From Epichloe hybrida (taxonomy: Eukaryota > Ascomycota > Sordariomycetes > Hypocreales > Clavicipitaceae): a DNA stretch of 64,000 nt. Every line of letters starts with the position of its first letter. The stretch's first letter is position 1. The translations under genes and the position numbers were made by a program. Location: assembly GCA_019022495.1 (NCBI GenBank), contig JAFEKR010000001.1, forward strand, positions 5,704,001 through 5,768,000. The letters run 5' to 3'. The notes under the pieces are model-generated. The model made no database searches. It was not told the DNA's origin and saw only the letters and a program-made list of their open reading frames with translations. Of the stretch, positions 32,311 through 46,442 are shown one piece after another.

Positions 32311-35300
32311 TATATATTTATACCCTCTAGTAGCTTATAGAAGATAGGTTCTTTAAGTTTTATATATAGGAAAGCATTCTAAATATTATATTAACATATA
32401 TTAAGATTATTAGCATAGTAAATAGTAAGTAGTATATATAGAGATTATAAAGTAAGCATAGTAGTATAGTTATTAAGGTTATCCTTTAGTTATTAGTTAC
32501 CTTAAACTACTATTTAAGCCTTAAACTCTATAATAATACCTTTTTTATTAGTTTTATACTTAAAAACCTATCTAAGGTTAATAATTTCCTTAAGATTAAA
32601 TAATTTATCTAGTATATTCTCCTAGTAGTTTAAGGATTAAAGCTTTAAAAGCTCCTTTATAATCACTTCCTTCTAGTAGTTATAATACGCTAAGGCTATT
32701 GCCTAATAATAATACATAGGTTCTAGGGGTATATCTTTAATATATAAACTATATTAAGTTCCTTAGAATACTATTAAGAAAGTAAAAGAAAACTATACTT
32801 ACCTAGCTTTCCTTATTTCCTTTCTTTAATATTTCCTAGTAATAATATTATTTATATTAATACTATTATTATAGGGACTATAATTCTCTATAGCCTTACT
32901 ACCTTTTATAGTAAATTCACTAGTCTCTATAGTAGTTACTATATAATTAGCTATTACCTTACTTATAAATTTATTAATCTTATAAAATAGCATATTATTA
33001 CCTTATACCTAAAGCTCTAAGTTCTCTATAGTAACTAGCGCTTTCTAAGAGAAGTTAGAAGGGGTTAAAAGTGCACTAGAAAGGTCCTCTTTATTCCCTA
33101 TTATATAAGAAGGTATTTTTACTTTAAACTACTTATTTTCCTAGCCTATAGCTAATAGTAAAAAGGTAAGATTATTCTCTTTAAGCTCTATTCTAATAAG
33201 ATCTTAACTAATCCCCTTATTAAGGTCTTTAGCTTTAAGCTCTTTAAGTAACTTAATTATTAATATTTTCTCTTATTAAGCTAACACTAGCTTTTCTTCT
33301 AGCTTAAAGAAGGAGTTCTTATTAAACTAAACGCACGCTAATATAATAACCTTATAATTATAAAGTAAAGGCACCTATATAATATATTATAACTTACCTC
33401 TATAACTAATAAGGTATCTAATATAAGCTTTTTACTCTAACTATAGTATTACGTAGTGTGATTTAATATGCTTAAGAGCCTTTATTATTATTAGAAATGC
33501 CTTATATCTATAGGCTTATAGATATATAATTAAAGGCTTTTAAACCTCTAATATCTATAAATAAGCTAAGACTGTTTTCTATGCCTAATTTCACTAGAGT
33601 TTATAGGGTATAACCTAATTCCTATAATATTTAAAGGGTATTTTATTTAGTAAATAAACTACTATATTAAAGACTTTATTATTAAGTTCTAAAGAAAGGT
33701 AAGCTTTAAGGCTTAATATATAAGCCTTTTACTTAACTACCCCCTTAGATCTCTTTGCCTTTTTATTTTAACTAGGCATTAAGGGAGCTAAATTATAGAC
33801 TATAATACTAGTAAAGGCTATCTTATCTCTTATACTCTTTATAAATAAAGCCTTTTTAATATTACTATATAAAAAGCGTAGTTAAACCCTAAATTATATA
33901 TATAAGAATACTATTATTATATAAAAGCTATTATAAATTCTATCTTTAGTCTTAAATAAATAGAAGAAACATATTAAGGTTATAAGGTATATAAAAACAT
34001 ACTAATACTAATCACTATTCTAGCAAGGAGAGTTATAATACTCTAGATTAACTAAAAGGCTATATCTAAGTCCCTAAGAAAGCCTTTCTAGTATAACCTA
34101 TAATCTCTAGTGCTTAGCTTTACCTATAGTATAGATCTTACACTCTATAAGCTTAGGTCCTATTAATTTAACACTAAGAGTAGCGTTTATAATCTCTATA
34201 AAGGCTTTCTTACTTAGATAACTATATTATTAATACTAAAGCTTTATATCTCCTTTTATAGGTAGCCTTAGTGCTTTACTAGTTATAGTATAAGCCTCTT
34301 TTAGGTTATCTAAGAGTATAGATAATATATAAAGCTTATTAATATTATAAAGCTTAGTAATAGGATACTTTCCTTAGAATAAGAAGCTCTTCTTCTAGTT
34401 CTAATAAATCCTTACCTTTATTAGAATTATTACTAATACTAGGTTTACGTGAAATTCTAGAATTAGCAAAGTATTTTACACTATAATCCTTCTTAGTCTT
34501 TATAATACTAGATCTATAATAAATATATAGATTAGTCCTTATCCTAAGGATATATAGATTATACCTCTAGCTCTAACCTCTATTATAATAGTTTTATTAA
34601 ACTTAGACTATTTAAACTAATAAATATTATTAAAAATATAAACATTAGCTCTAGAATTATAAATAACTATATTCTAATTCCCTTTAGAGCTATCTATAGT
34701 ATTTAAAGTTAAATATATAACTTCCCTTAAAGGTTAAGAGCTTTATAAGCATATAAATAATAATATATTTATAGTTTTCTCTCCTAGAGTTACTATAAGT
34801 AAGTTATTTATTAGGTTTTATAAGGGGATAATAATATTACCGCTTTTCTCCCTTTTCTCTAGCTTCTAACTTATAGCTTTTAATCTCTCTTATAAGTTCT
34901 CCTTTAAATATCTCTTAATATTATCCTTAGAGTTCTTCCTAACTTCCTAATCCTTAGGAGTAGCCTCTAGCTTATAAAGAGCTTTAAATAAATTATAGGA
35001 TTCCTATTACTTTAATACATTATAAACATTATAACTAGAGTATCTAGGGCACTTCCTTTACTTTAATCTATTTTAACTATTTAATCTATTAGTAATAATA
35101 GCGTTATTAGCTAATTTTATTATTATTAAGCTCTAAGAAGCTTTATAGTCTTTTTTAAACTCGCTAACTACCTTAAGGAAGCTATTATTCTTTCCTTTAT
35201 TAAGTAAGTTATTCTATTTCTTCTAGAATACCTTAAATTTACTTTAAAGAGGGATAATAAACTTATATAGTATTATCTCCTTAGTCTATTAAGTCTTAAG

Positions 35301-36056
35301 ATCTAGATAATTCCTTTATAGTACCTTTATTATTATAGCTTACTTATACTAATTATAAGTACCTTTAGCTTATAAGTAATTATTAAGGTAATTCTCTATA
35401 AGAATAAGCATTTTCTTAGTATTTAGCTTATATTAATTATAAAGAAGCTTAAGTATTCTATAGGTATAATATTAAACTAACTCCTTTTCCTTTACTTTAG
35501 TGTTAAAGTTAAGAGAGTCTTATATATTCTTTAAAAGGGTCTTATAAATATATTCCCTAATCTTTAGCATTTACTTTAATAGGTTTATATACTTTATAAG
35601 GTTAAATTAAAGCTCTTTATATTTAAAGTTAAATTAGTCCTTTATATCTTTATAAGTAATCTTCTAATCTTTAAAAGCATTAGGGTTATCTAGTATAATC
35701 TTTAGTCTTAGACCCCTCTAGGGGTATGTAGGTATTATAGGTTCTTTAAGTAATTTAACCTTATTAGGATTAATATACTCCTAAATACTATATAATTCCA
35801 CGTAGTTCTTAACCTAGGTAAACCACTTAATTTAATCCTTCTCTAATAATAACACTATATTTAGAGTTTCTTTAGACATTATAAAGGGGAATGTATTAGT
35901 TAACTAGAGCGTAAGATAAGGGTTTTAACTAATTAATATAATAAAGGGGTAATTATCTTATAATATAGGTAAGCATTAATTAATAATATTTAATAAAGCT
36001 TATATCTTTAATAATAATTAATAAAAATAGTAATTAAAGCCTCCTAGGCTTATAAC

Positions 36057-36287
36057 TATTAAGGTAGGGGTAAAGAAGGATAATAAAAAGCGTTTAATTT
36101 AGTTAATTAAAGGTATAGATAGCACCTAACTTTTATACCTAAAAGGTATATAGTGCGCTATAGTAATAACTAGTCTACGGAGGTACTTCTAATACATCGT
36201 ATCCACTAATATCTAACCTCGCGTTTTATCCCTGTCAATGCGCGCTGCCCTCATACAACCTATGCTTCAAGGGAGCTCTCCCTGACA
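36057..36287 (-). repeat. 5' LTR of the copia element (right)
   Basis: 231 bp, from TATTAAGG to CTGACA. The inner part (36057 to about 36150) is RIP-mutated and the outer part from about 36178 is intact, the mirror image of the left LTR. Confidence 0.92.
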
Positions 36288-36292
36288 GGTTG
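36288..36292. repeat. Target-site duplication, right (GGTTG)
   Basis: Exact copy of the five bases preceding the left LTR. Confidence 0.85.
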
Positions 36293-38501
<2,209 letters not shown>

Positions 38502-38854
38502 ATCACCCTTCCGGCAATCTTCCGGGCGCTACGTGCACTTTTCCCGCAGGCTATAATGAAGAATAAATGAAAAATTGTCAATCGCAATAGATAAATCAAT
38601 TAGTCCGAGGCAAACGCCGATTGATGACCAAGTAATAAATGTAGTGTTGAGTCAAAGTCCTATCACGTTATACCCACCCCGCCCGGACTTCAGCCACAAA
38701 GTGGCTATTTCTACAGCAACCCAGCCCAGCCACAAACACTGCGGCGTCAAATGTCAACATACTTGGGCCGTGACGCGCGGTGGTCATAAATTCAATATTA
38801 CAGCTACCCATCGCAGGACAACGAGAACTGTCGCTCTAAGGACATCAACTCAAT
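38502..38854. other. Intergenic, enolase 3' region and bub1 promoter
   Basis: A 353-bp tandem spacer between two plus-strand genes. No additional gene is seen. Confidence 0.4.
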
Positions 38855-41800
38855 ATGGCAGCTTCGAATGATCTTATTGATTTTGATGTGATTGAGGGGC
38901 AAAAGGAGAACATCCAGTCGCTACCTGGTGGACGGTCTGCGAAAAAGCTGTCAGAGCTGTACTCTCCGTCACCCTTGCACAAACTCGCGACACCAACTCC
39001 TTCAGACACCAAAAACGTTCATGACTGTATTCGAGCTGAATATGAGGCAGAAATTCAGAACATCTCGGAATCGGACGATCCTCTCGATGTATTCGATCGA
39101 TACATTAGGTGGACACTTGACACATATCCATCGGCACAAGCAACGCCGCAGTCACAGCTTCACACATTGCTTGAACGCGCCACCGGGGCCTTCATCACCA
39201 CCGTGCAATACAAAAATGATCCCCGCTACTTGAGAATGTGGGTGCATTACATTCACTTCTTTTCGGACTCTCCGAGAGAAACATACATGTTTCTATCTCG
39301 CCATGGCATCGGCGAGAGTTTGGCTCTGTTTTATGAGGAGTATGCTGCCTGGTTGGAAGCTGCAGGAAGATGGGCTCAAGCCGAAGAAGTTTACAAGCTT
39401 GGTATCGAACGTGAAAGCCGTCCTGTCCAGAGACTGTTGCGAAAGTTCAAGGAGTTTGAGGAACGGCTCACTCAGCAGCCTGCGAATGCCATTGAGCCAT
39501 CGTCCCCGGCCCTTCCTACAATTCGTCCAGCACTGGCAGCGAAAGTTGATCCTTTTGTATCAACACGTTCGAACGATCTTCAAGCAGTACGGCCGACGAG
39601 CGGTATTATCAACGCTACTTCTAAGCCAGCCAAATCTAAGCTCGCTATTTTCTCCGATGCTGACGCCAAGCCTGCCCCTCTTGCATCCAGGGGAGAGGGG
39701 TCGAAAGGGTGGGATACAATCGGCTCAATATCAGATCGTAAGAAAGAGAACATCATGGAGCCCAAGCCATGGGCTGGGGAGACACTGAAAGCAGGAGGGG
39801 GAAAGTCTGCTGCTCCCAAGATGGCAGTTTTCAGAGATCTGGTAAGTTGTCAATCATCTAGCCTTTTCATGCCCCATATGTTGATGAGTTTAGGACTAAT
39901 TAATTGGCCGTTGGCATGTACTCGGTATTTCAGAGACTATCTCAAATAAACGACGTTGTAGTTATACCATCCAAGAGCCAAGTGACTGTACATCCGCAAA
40001 CCGGCAAGAAGGAGTACATATTTGTGGACCTTGAAGCCATATATCCAACTCCTGATGAACCAGGATCCGAACTGAGTTTCGAGGAGATCATGGCTGCACA
40101 TAGAGGCTGGTCTGACCAGACTTGGGATGATGAGAACGTAGATGAAAACTTTGTTCCTGAGCCACTGCATGGACACGGAGATATTGAAGGAATAAGCCGT
40201 GGTGTGAAAAAAATGCTGGCCGTACATCGAGATCCAATGCTACTGGATGAGAACGGTGACATTAGGCACCAAGCTCAGTCAAGGGGTGCAAAGAAGAAGA
40301 AAACTATGGAGACCAATGAGACTCAGATCAGTAAGGCCTCTTCAATAAGTGCTGCATTCATGTTTTTTTTTTAAAAAAAACCTCTACAAAAAAGCTAACG
40401 TTTTCTGTCCAGTTAAAGCAAAATTGGACTCACCGTCTGGCCCAAAGTTTCGCAAAAAGCAATCCTCAGAACCCACTATGACTTTACACACGAGAGCAGC
40501 TACGGACGATATATACGAGATTTTTAACGCGCCGCTAAAGGCCAACACTCCTGATGATAGTGGTGAGGATGAAGACTGCGAAACCGACGGGGAGTACACC
40601 ACCGATGCTGAGAGTAATGGCACGACGAGGCATCTAGATGCCGTCAGCGAAAATGGTGAAGATGAAACTGCTGATACTAAAAGCGTGAGTGAGTGGTCGG
40701 ACTTTTCGACTAGGAAACATGTTCCAGATGTCCTCGTGGGAGAGACGGAGGCCACCTCTACCATAGCCAGTGGTTTGCAGGTTGATTATCTCAGTATTGA
40801 AGGGAACGTTCACACAGACGAAAACTATCAGGAGCTCGCAATAAATCATGAGGAGGGGAGCGTGGGTCATTGGGATAATGAACAGCCATCTCCAAAAACC
40901 AGGACCGTTTTTATTCCTATACCTCCTGAAAATTATGACCCTCCGACACGTCCGTATAGGGATCCGGCCGAGGTGGCTAATAATCGACTTCCATTTATGA
41001 CACCGATCACAGAGCGGACGGAATGCTCTGTGGATGTCGACCTCGAGCGGCGGGACACCTTCAAGACACCTTGCAGACGGGATGCGTCTGCGAAATTGAT
41101 CGACAACAATTCAGACTACGAGACCCTGAGCAGTCCCCTGAGAGAAATTGTCGAGGATGAGTGCCCTATGCCGCACGTTCCTGCCGCATTGCTTCCAAGG
41201 TCAGCTCTAGGGCCAAAGCTGAAGACAACTGCCAAGCAGCTGCCCCCAAAAGGTCCTGTCATCAAAGAAAAACAGTGTAACCCCGTGGACGAGGCTGTTC
41301 GTCATGATATCCTTAGAAACATACAACCTTCCCTCACATCATACACCGGATTTTACGATCTTCGGCGGCAGACGTATGACCACGGCGGAGAGATTCGTAA
41401 ATTCGCCAAGGCTTTTAATAAGTTGCACAAGGGGAGTGCGGACAAGATAGGGCTTGTTCCAGCTCCTATGACCATTGAATTTCCTCACATGGCTCGGGAA
41501 TATAAATTGAAACGGGAATTGGGTGCAGGAGCTTTTGCCCCTGTTTACCTAGTCGAAAATACACTACCTTGTGAGGAAGAGACTGATGAAAATGCTGCGG
41601 TCTCAATGGGTAGAGGCATGTTTGCCATTAGTCACCGGAGCGAACTCGAGGCCCTCAAAATGGAAGCACCTCCTACGCCATGGGAATTCTACATAATGAG
41701 GCTTGCGCATACCCGTCTAGGGCCGCAACATCGTGCGGCAGCGTCACTGTCTTACGCGCATGAGTTGCACCTATACCAAAATGAGGCATTTTTGTTTCTG

Positions 41801-42538
41801 CCATACCATCCTCACGGTACACTCTTGGATGTGGTGAATTACTTTCGCGCCGAGCCCTCTGGCGTCATGGATGAGCAGCTTGCCATGTTCTTCACGATTG
41901 AGATCATGCGGACAGTCGAAGCTCTTCATACCAAAAGTATTCTCCACGGTGATCTGAAGGCAGATAATTGTCTGCTTCGACTTGACACGATGTCCTCGGA
42001 TCAGCCCTTGACGACCTCATGGAAAGCGGACGGCACCGGTGGATGGGCATCGCGAGGCATAGTTCTTATCGACTTTGGTCGCGGTATTGACATGAAAGCG
42101 TTTGTTCCTGAAGTCGAGTTTATTGCGGACTGGGAAACCTCTGCCCAGGATTGCGCCGAAATGCGCGAGGGTCGTCCATGGACATGGCAAATTGACTATC
42201 ATGGCCTGGCTGGCGTCATTCACTGCCTTCTTTTCGGCAAGTATATCGAAACTTCGAGGTGTGACCAAGGTGGTCTTGGCCGTAACGGGCGAAAATACAA
42301 GATCAAGGAGAGTCTGAAACGATACTGGCAAGCAGACCTCTGGTCCGAGTGTTTCGAAGTATTACTAAACCCAGGATCTTTTTTGGAAGCCGAAGATGGA
42401 CAAAAAATGCCAGTTTTGAAATCGATGAAGAGCGTGCGAGAGAGAATGGAACTATGGCTTGCAGCAAACTGTGAGCGTGGCGTGGGCCTGCGATCCTTGA
42501 TAGGCAAATTAGAGGGTTATGTCAAAACTCGCAAATAA
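38855..42538 (+). CDS. bub1: Spindle-checkpoint kinase of the Bub1/Mad3 (MadBub) family
   Basis: Three exons, join(38855..39841,39934..40330,40413..42538), give 1169 residues. A KEN motif is at residues 17-19, then a Mad3/BUB1 homology region (about 55-215, TPR-like) and a second KEN motif at 297-299. Exon 2 has ELSFEEIMAAHRGW, matching the Bub3-binding GLEBS motif. The middle is acidic and Ser/Thr-rich. A kinase domain starts near residue 824 (LKRELGAGAFAPVYLVE, catalytic loop LHGDLKADN near 973, IDFGRGID near 1014) and reaches the C-terminus. In yeast Bub1 works at kinetochores, phosphorylating H2A and recruiting Mad1/Bub3. Having both KEN motifs and a kinase suggests one gene doing Mad3 and Bub1 jobs. 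Intron 2 (40331-40412) holds a T10A8 tract. Confidence 0.94.
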
Positions 42539-42912
42539 TGTTGGGCCGCACAACAACAGCATTTGACTCCGCCCACTACCTTTTATTTTGCTTTTTACTC
42601 TGGTCCAATTGGTTCATGTCTAGATGTTTACAAAGAATCGGGTGTTTTAATTAAGCATTAGCAATGGCGCAAAGAGCTGGATGTGCGAACTTTTGCTTCA
42701 TCACTTCTGGCGTCAGATATAGTATATATTTCAAGGCTTTCCTATTCATTCAATGGCAGGCTCCATTTTTGCCTTCCATTCATTTCATAGCAAAAACTTT
42801 CCAGTATTGGCACGGATCGTATGCATGCACAACACAACGTAAGAAGAGATGGGGCAAATGCATGCCTGTTAGGTGTAATGAGTTCCTCATCTCTGTCGCC
42901 AAAATATTGGAC
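42539..42912. other. Convergent intergenic region
   Basis: 374 bp holding the 3' ends of bub1 (plus) and apn1 (minus). Nothing else is visible. Confidence 0.4.
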
Positions 42913-44494
42913 CTAGGCATTCTTCTTGGCTCCCTTGGTTGATTTTGTTCTTGTTTTGGATTTTTTTGCTGGCTTCTTGTCGACCTGATCTTGAATCCTG
43001 CTTCTCTCTGTAGCCCCCTTCGCCTGGAGGTCTGCAGAAAGTTTTGTGAACTCGATGCTCTCTGCGTCCATCCCTATGAGACTTTCCAGCAGCTTAATCT
43101 CATCTGCCCATATTTGCTTATCTTCCGCTGTTTTACCATCGGGACCTTTCTTGTCGATGGGCGTTTCAAGGACCATGGGCATATTGCGAAAGCCATCATG
43201 ATTCATGATACTGTGGAACGCACAAAGACCCAGGAAGCCTGTCCCGATGTTGGCATGCAGATCACGGTTCGAGTTAAAGGGAGCTTTGCTATCATTCACT
43301 GAGATGAATAGTTAGCTGCTTGGACTTGGTATCGTCTGTTCTATTGGGGGGGGGTAGAAACAGATAGATAGATATTGTACGGTCCGGACTGGACTGGTTG
43401 ATAGGTAGTGGAGAGCGTGCGAAATATGAACTTACAGTGAAAGGCTTTCAGATATTTGAAACCAACAATCTCACCGAAAGCTCGCATGGTTTCTTCAAAT
43501 GCCTCTGGAGTCCGCAGATCGTGGCCAGCCGCAAAGGCGTGGCATGTATCAATACAGACGCCAACGCGGTCCTTATCTTCCACCAACGCAATGATATCCC
43601 TCAAGTCTTCCCATGTAGAGCCAATTACATTGCCCGTACCAGCCATGTTCTCTAAAACAGTTATCACAGACAACGTCGCTTTGTGCGCCTTGTTGAGTTG
43701 TGCAGCAATTCGGCCGATTGCCGCTGGTCGAGGCTCGCCGCCTGTGGATCCGGGATGGAAGTTGTACAGTTTGATTCCAAGCGTTTCACATCGCTGTAGA
43801 TCGTCGACGAAGCTATTGTATGCTTGTGTCGCTTTGGTTTCGTCGACTTGAGCCAAGTTCACCAAGTACGAGCCATGAGGGAGGGCATGTTCGGCGGCAC
43901 TGTAACTATGAGACTTGCAGTTGTTGATGAACAGATCGCGCGCTTCTGTTGACATAGGAGGGTTGTCCCATTTACGTTGAGACTTGAGGAAAAGAGCGAA
44001 TGAGTTGGCTCCTATCTGTAGAGCATTCGTGATGGCATTTTGGATGCCTAGTCAAAATGAACGAAATCAGTGGTTGGAGCTAAGAAGAAGGTGCTGACAT
44101 ATGAATATGTATATATGTCATCACTGCACTGACACAGTGGCAGACATGTCGCTTTGAACACACCTCCTGCGGCACTGACATGAGCACCAATGTACATTGC
44201 CTTCTTGAGTGAATCCAGAGTTGTCCGGTTCGCAAACGGCATCGTCTTGTCTTCGGGCTTCGCCTTCGCATTTGCTCCGGCTGAACGTTTTCGGGGTTGA
44301 TAGGTGTCTTGAGCGTGATTCTCGGCAAGGTCTACAGCACCCAACTTGCGCTTGCCATTGACCTTTCCTGGAGCTACAGAGACGGTGTCCTTGGAACTTG
44401 CAATAGACTTGGAAATGTTGTTGGAATTAAGCCTGTCGTCAGACTCTTCGCTGTAGCTAACCACTGATTTATTTCTCGTGGAAGTCCGAGGCAT
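42913..44494 (-). CDS. apn1: AP endonuclease IV (APN1)
   Basis: Three exons, complement(join(42913..43298,43436..44047,44164..44494)), give 442 residues from the ATG at 44494 (MPRTSTRN), which has A at -3. An in-frame ATG at 44590 in weaker context would add 32 hydrophobic residues. Residues ~1-95 are basic and unstructured. The endonuclease IV TIM barrel follows: YIGAHVSAAGG at the start, NFHPGSTGG, ENMAGTGNVIGSTW, VGVCIDTCHAFAAG and HLNDSKAPFNSNRDLH, which together hold the zinc ligands. The enzyme cuts the backbone 5' of abasic sites in base excision repair. The C-terminal ~30 residues are Lys-rich (KKPAKKSKTRTK), like the nuclear signal of yeast Apn1. Confidence 0.95.
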
Positions 44495-45095
44495 CGTGGT
44501 TGCTGACTGCGTGGCTTGATAGAGGACGTAAAGAACGTTCAGAGCAACAAGTCGTAATATAACAAAGAGTATGTTCCGAGGTCGGTGCATTCACACATTC
44601 CTACGAGTCTGTCTGCTCCCACCACTATAACTTGGCAGTGACAGACCGGCCTAGCTCGTGTTGAACCAGGCGCGAAATCACGTGCAGCACACTCTGACCG
44701 TGTAAGTCTGATATTTGCCCATGTATGATTTTCATCGCTACTGTTGATTAATCTATATTGAACCCTTCTTTCTTTTTGCCTCACTGGTCATTGTCGACAC
44801 GTTGAATCCATTTGTAAATTTCGCACACATTAGTCGCCGGTTATTCTCAGTCAGAGGAAAATTGACACTCCACGTATTGATACTACTATCATTTACCCTC
44901 CTGATTTGTTTGAAAAAATTTGTAATGTTGTATCCTTGACCTAGAACCATATGCTTCGCAAAACGCGCTCCTTCTCAGCTGTCCTGAAGCTTGACATCTA
45001 CATGCAAGATCATAATCCCGCATCTATTGCCTGTACAAAAGAGGCTGTTAGATCTTCGGGGTAGTCTCTGGGGCTTTGGGGGGAAAGAATGTTGA
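44495..45095. other. Intergenic, apn1 promoter and DGAT2 3' region
   Basis: About 600 bp between two minus-strand genes. Small ORFs here lack family resemblance. It contains the possible upstream apn1 start at 44590. Confidence 0.4.
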
Positions 45096-46442
45096 TCAAG
45101 ATAGAATCTGCAGCTCAGGGACCTTGCCATTCGAGAACTTGTCCTTGTATGCCGCATAGAGTCTTTCCACTTCCTCCACATATAACTCATGGTATCTGTC
45201 AATGACTTCCTGCGGTGGTTGCTCTCCGTATGTCTCGTTTATTTCAATAGGCCTCCCCACTACTATGTTGACAGCTCGGCGATACGGCATCAACCCGACG
45301 TCATAATTGAGAAGCCCACGGCCGTGGAGTGCTGGGATAGTGAATTTGAAGACTTTGAGAAAGATCATCTGAATCTTGTGAACCATAGGGTGCGTCTTGG
45401 GGCTCAGCTGGTCGTAAAGGTCATTTTCGCCGAATCCTATGACCGGGACGAGGTCGGCTCCAGTCCTCAAAGCCATCTTTATGAAACCTTTGCGTCCTTT
45501 GAGGATAAGGCGAAGTGTGCCGGGTTGAGCTTCAAGAGACTCTCGGGCACCACCAATGACAATCGTTACAGCGCGACCCTGACCGTCGTTGTCAGGTCCA
45601 CCCTTCGACAAGATGTTACGAATTGAATCCTTAGAGACAGACCGTATTCCCATGGCCAGTATCCAGTCGCGATAAAAAGGGAGTCGAAAATTAGAATCAA
45701 GCGTGAGCAAACTATTTGTGATGCCGGGAAATTTCTCCGCGAACCCCAACGCATTTGTGGCAAAGGCGCACCAAGCACCGTGAGAGATGATGCCATGGGG
45801 GTGATACCCAAGAATATATTTCCTATTTGGTGGCAGATTGAACGTTTTGTGGAGTTTGGCCGGGAAGTAACCTGCGAATAACCTCCATAAAGGCAGAGAA
45901 CGCAGCCATTCCGAACGATAAGAAAGGTTGCCATCTATAGCGGCGTTGGAAAAAGACAAGTGAACCAGGTACGGCACCAATATCGGCCAAGTAAGAGGGT
46001 TTGCGCAGCTGAACCAGAAGCATGACACGATCACGATGATGGACATACAATGAAATAGAACCGCCGCAGTCTGCATGCGACGCTTGACGGGCACTCGAAG
46101 AGGTGCAAATCGTATGCCGCCAGCCCTCCATGCCTCCATCTCATGGAGTTTCTGGCTTCCGCTTGTAAGCTTTGGATACGGGACGTAATCACCATTCGTC
46201 ATGGCTTTATCACTGCCCTTTTTACTATTTTTGACAGCTGCGGCGTTCGTTTCGCTGGCGAGTGGTTCGTGTGTCTCAGCACCGGTTTTTGCAGGCTGGT
46301 TACTACATGTTTCCTTTTGGTTGCAGACACTCGTGGTTAGCTGGCGAATAATCTTCCAAAAACGAAGACAACTCATAGTGTAGCTAACTTTATGATGCAA
46401 GTTTTCGGCATCCTTCTGGTAACGAAGGGTGCAAGGGTCCAT
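45096..46442 (-). CDS. dga1: Diacylglycerol O-acyltransferase, DGAT2 type
   Basis: Single exon, 448 residues from the ATG at 46442 (MDPCTLRY). The frame stays open for about 80 nt upstream without another ATG, and in-frame Met codons further in (MSCLRFW, MTNGDY) make the true start uncertain. Residues ~130-165 carry the conserved APLRVPVKRRMQT stretch and two membrane segments. The catalytic YHPHG motif is near residue 211, and the IVIGGARESL and YGFGEND-type glycerolipid-binding blocks follow. The enzyme makes triacylglycerol from diacylglycerol and acyl-CoA at the ER and lipid droplet. The first ~110 residues have no recognisable domain and are longer than in yeast Dga1; an N-terminal intron is possible. 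Confidence 0.9.
   Translation of the reverse strand: MDPCTLRYQKDAENLHHKVSYTMSCLRFWKIIRQLTTSVCNQKETCSNQPAKTGAETHEPLASETNAAAVKNSKKGSDKAMTNGDYVPYPKLTSGSQKLHEMEAWRAGGIRFAPLRVPVKRRMQTAAVLFHCMSIIVIVSCFWFSCANPLTWPILVPYLVHLSFSNAAIDGNLSYRSEWLRSLPLWRLFAGYFPAKLHKTFNLPPNRKYILGYHPHGIISHGAWCAFATNALGFAEKFPGITNSLLTLDSNFRLPFYRDWILAMGIRSVSKDSIRNILSKGGPDNDGQGRAVTIVIGGARESLEAQPGTLRLILKGRKGFIKMALRTGADLVPVIGFGENDLYDQLSPKTHPMVHKIQMIFLKVFKFTIPALHGRGLLNYDVGLMPYRRAVNIVVGRPIEINETYGEQPPQEVIDRYHELYVEEVERLYAAYKDKFSNGKVPELQILS

Larger units (their letters stand above)
30852..36287 (-). mobile_element. Complete, RIP-inactivated Ty1/copia LTR retrotransposon
   Basis: The element spans 5436 bp: two 231-bp LTRs (30852-31082 and 36057-36287), terminal TGTCA/TGACA inverted ends and a GGTTG duplication. 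The interior is extremely AT-rich, with CpA and TpG scarce and TpA abundant, the mark of repeat-induced point mutation on both strands. No long ORF survives. Reading the minus strand still shows copia reverse-transcriptase landmarks in the right order, so the element is transcribed leftward and its 5' LTR is the right one. A purine-rich tract (minus-strand AAGGGGGGTGTG) abuts the left LTR, as expected for a 3' polypurine tract. Gag, protease and integrase should lie between about 33000 and 36000 but cannot be traced individually. Confidence 0.93.

Noticed and set aside
30900..36250. AT-rich region as centromere or mitochondrial insertion
   Set aside because: Matching LTRs, a target duplication, a polypurine tract and copia motifs explain it as a RIP-mutated retrotransposon.
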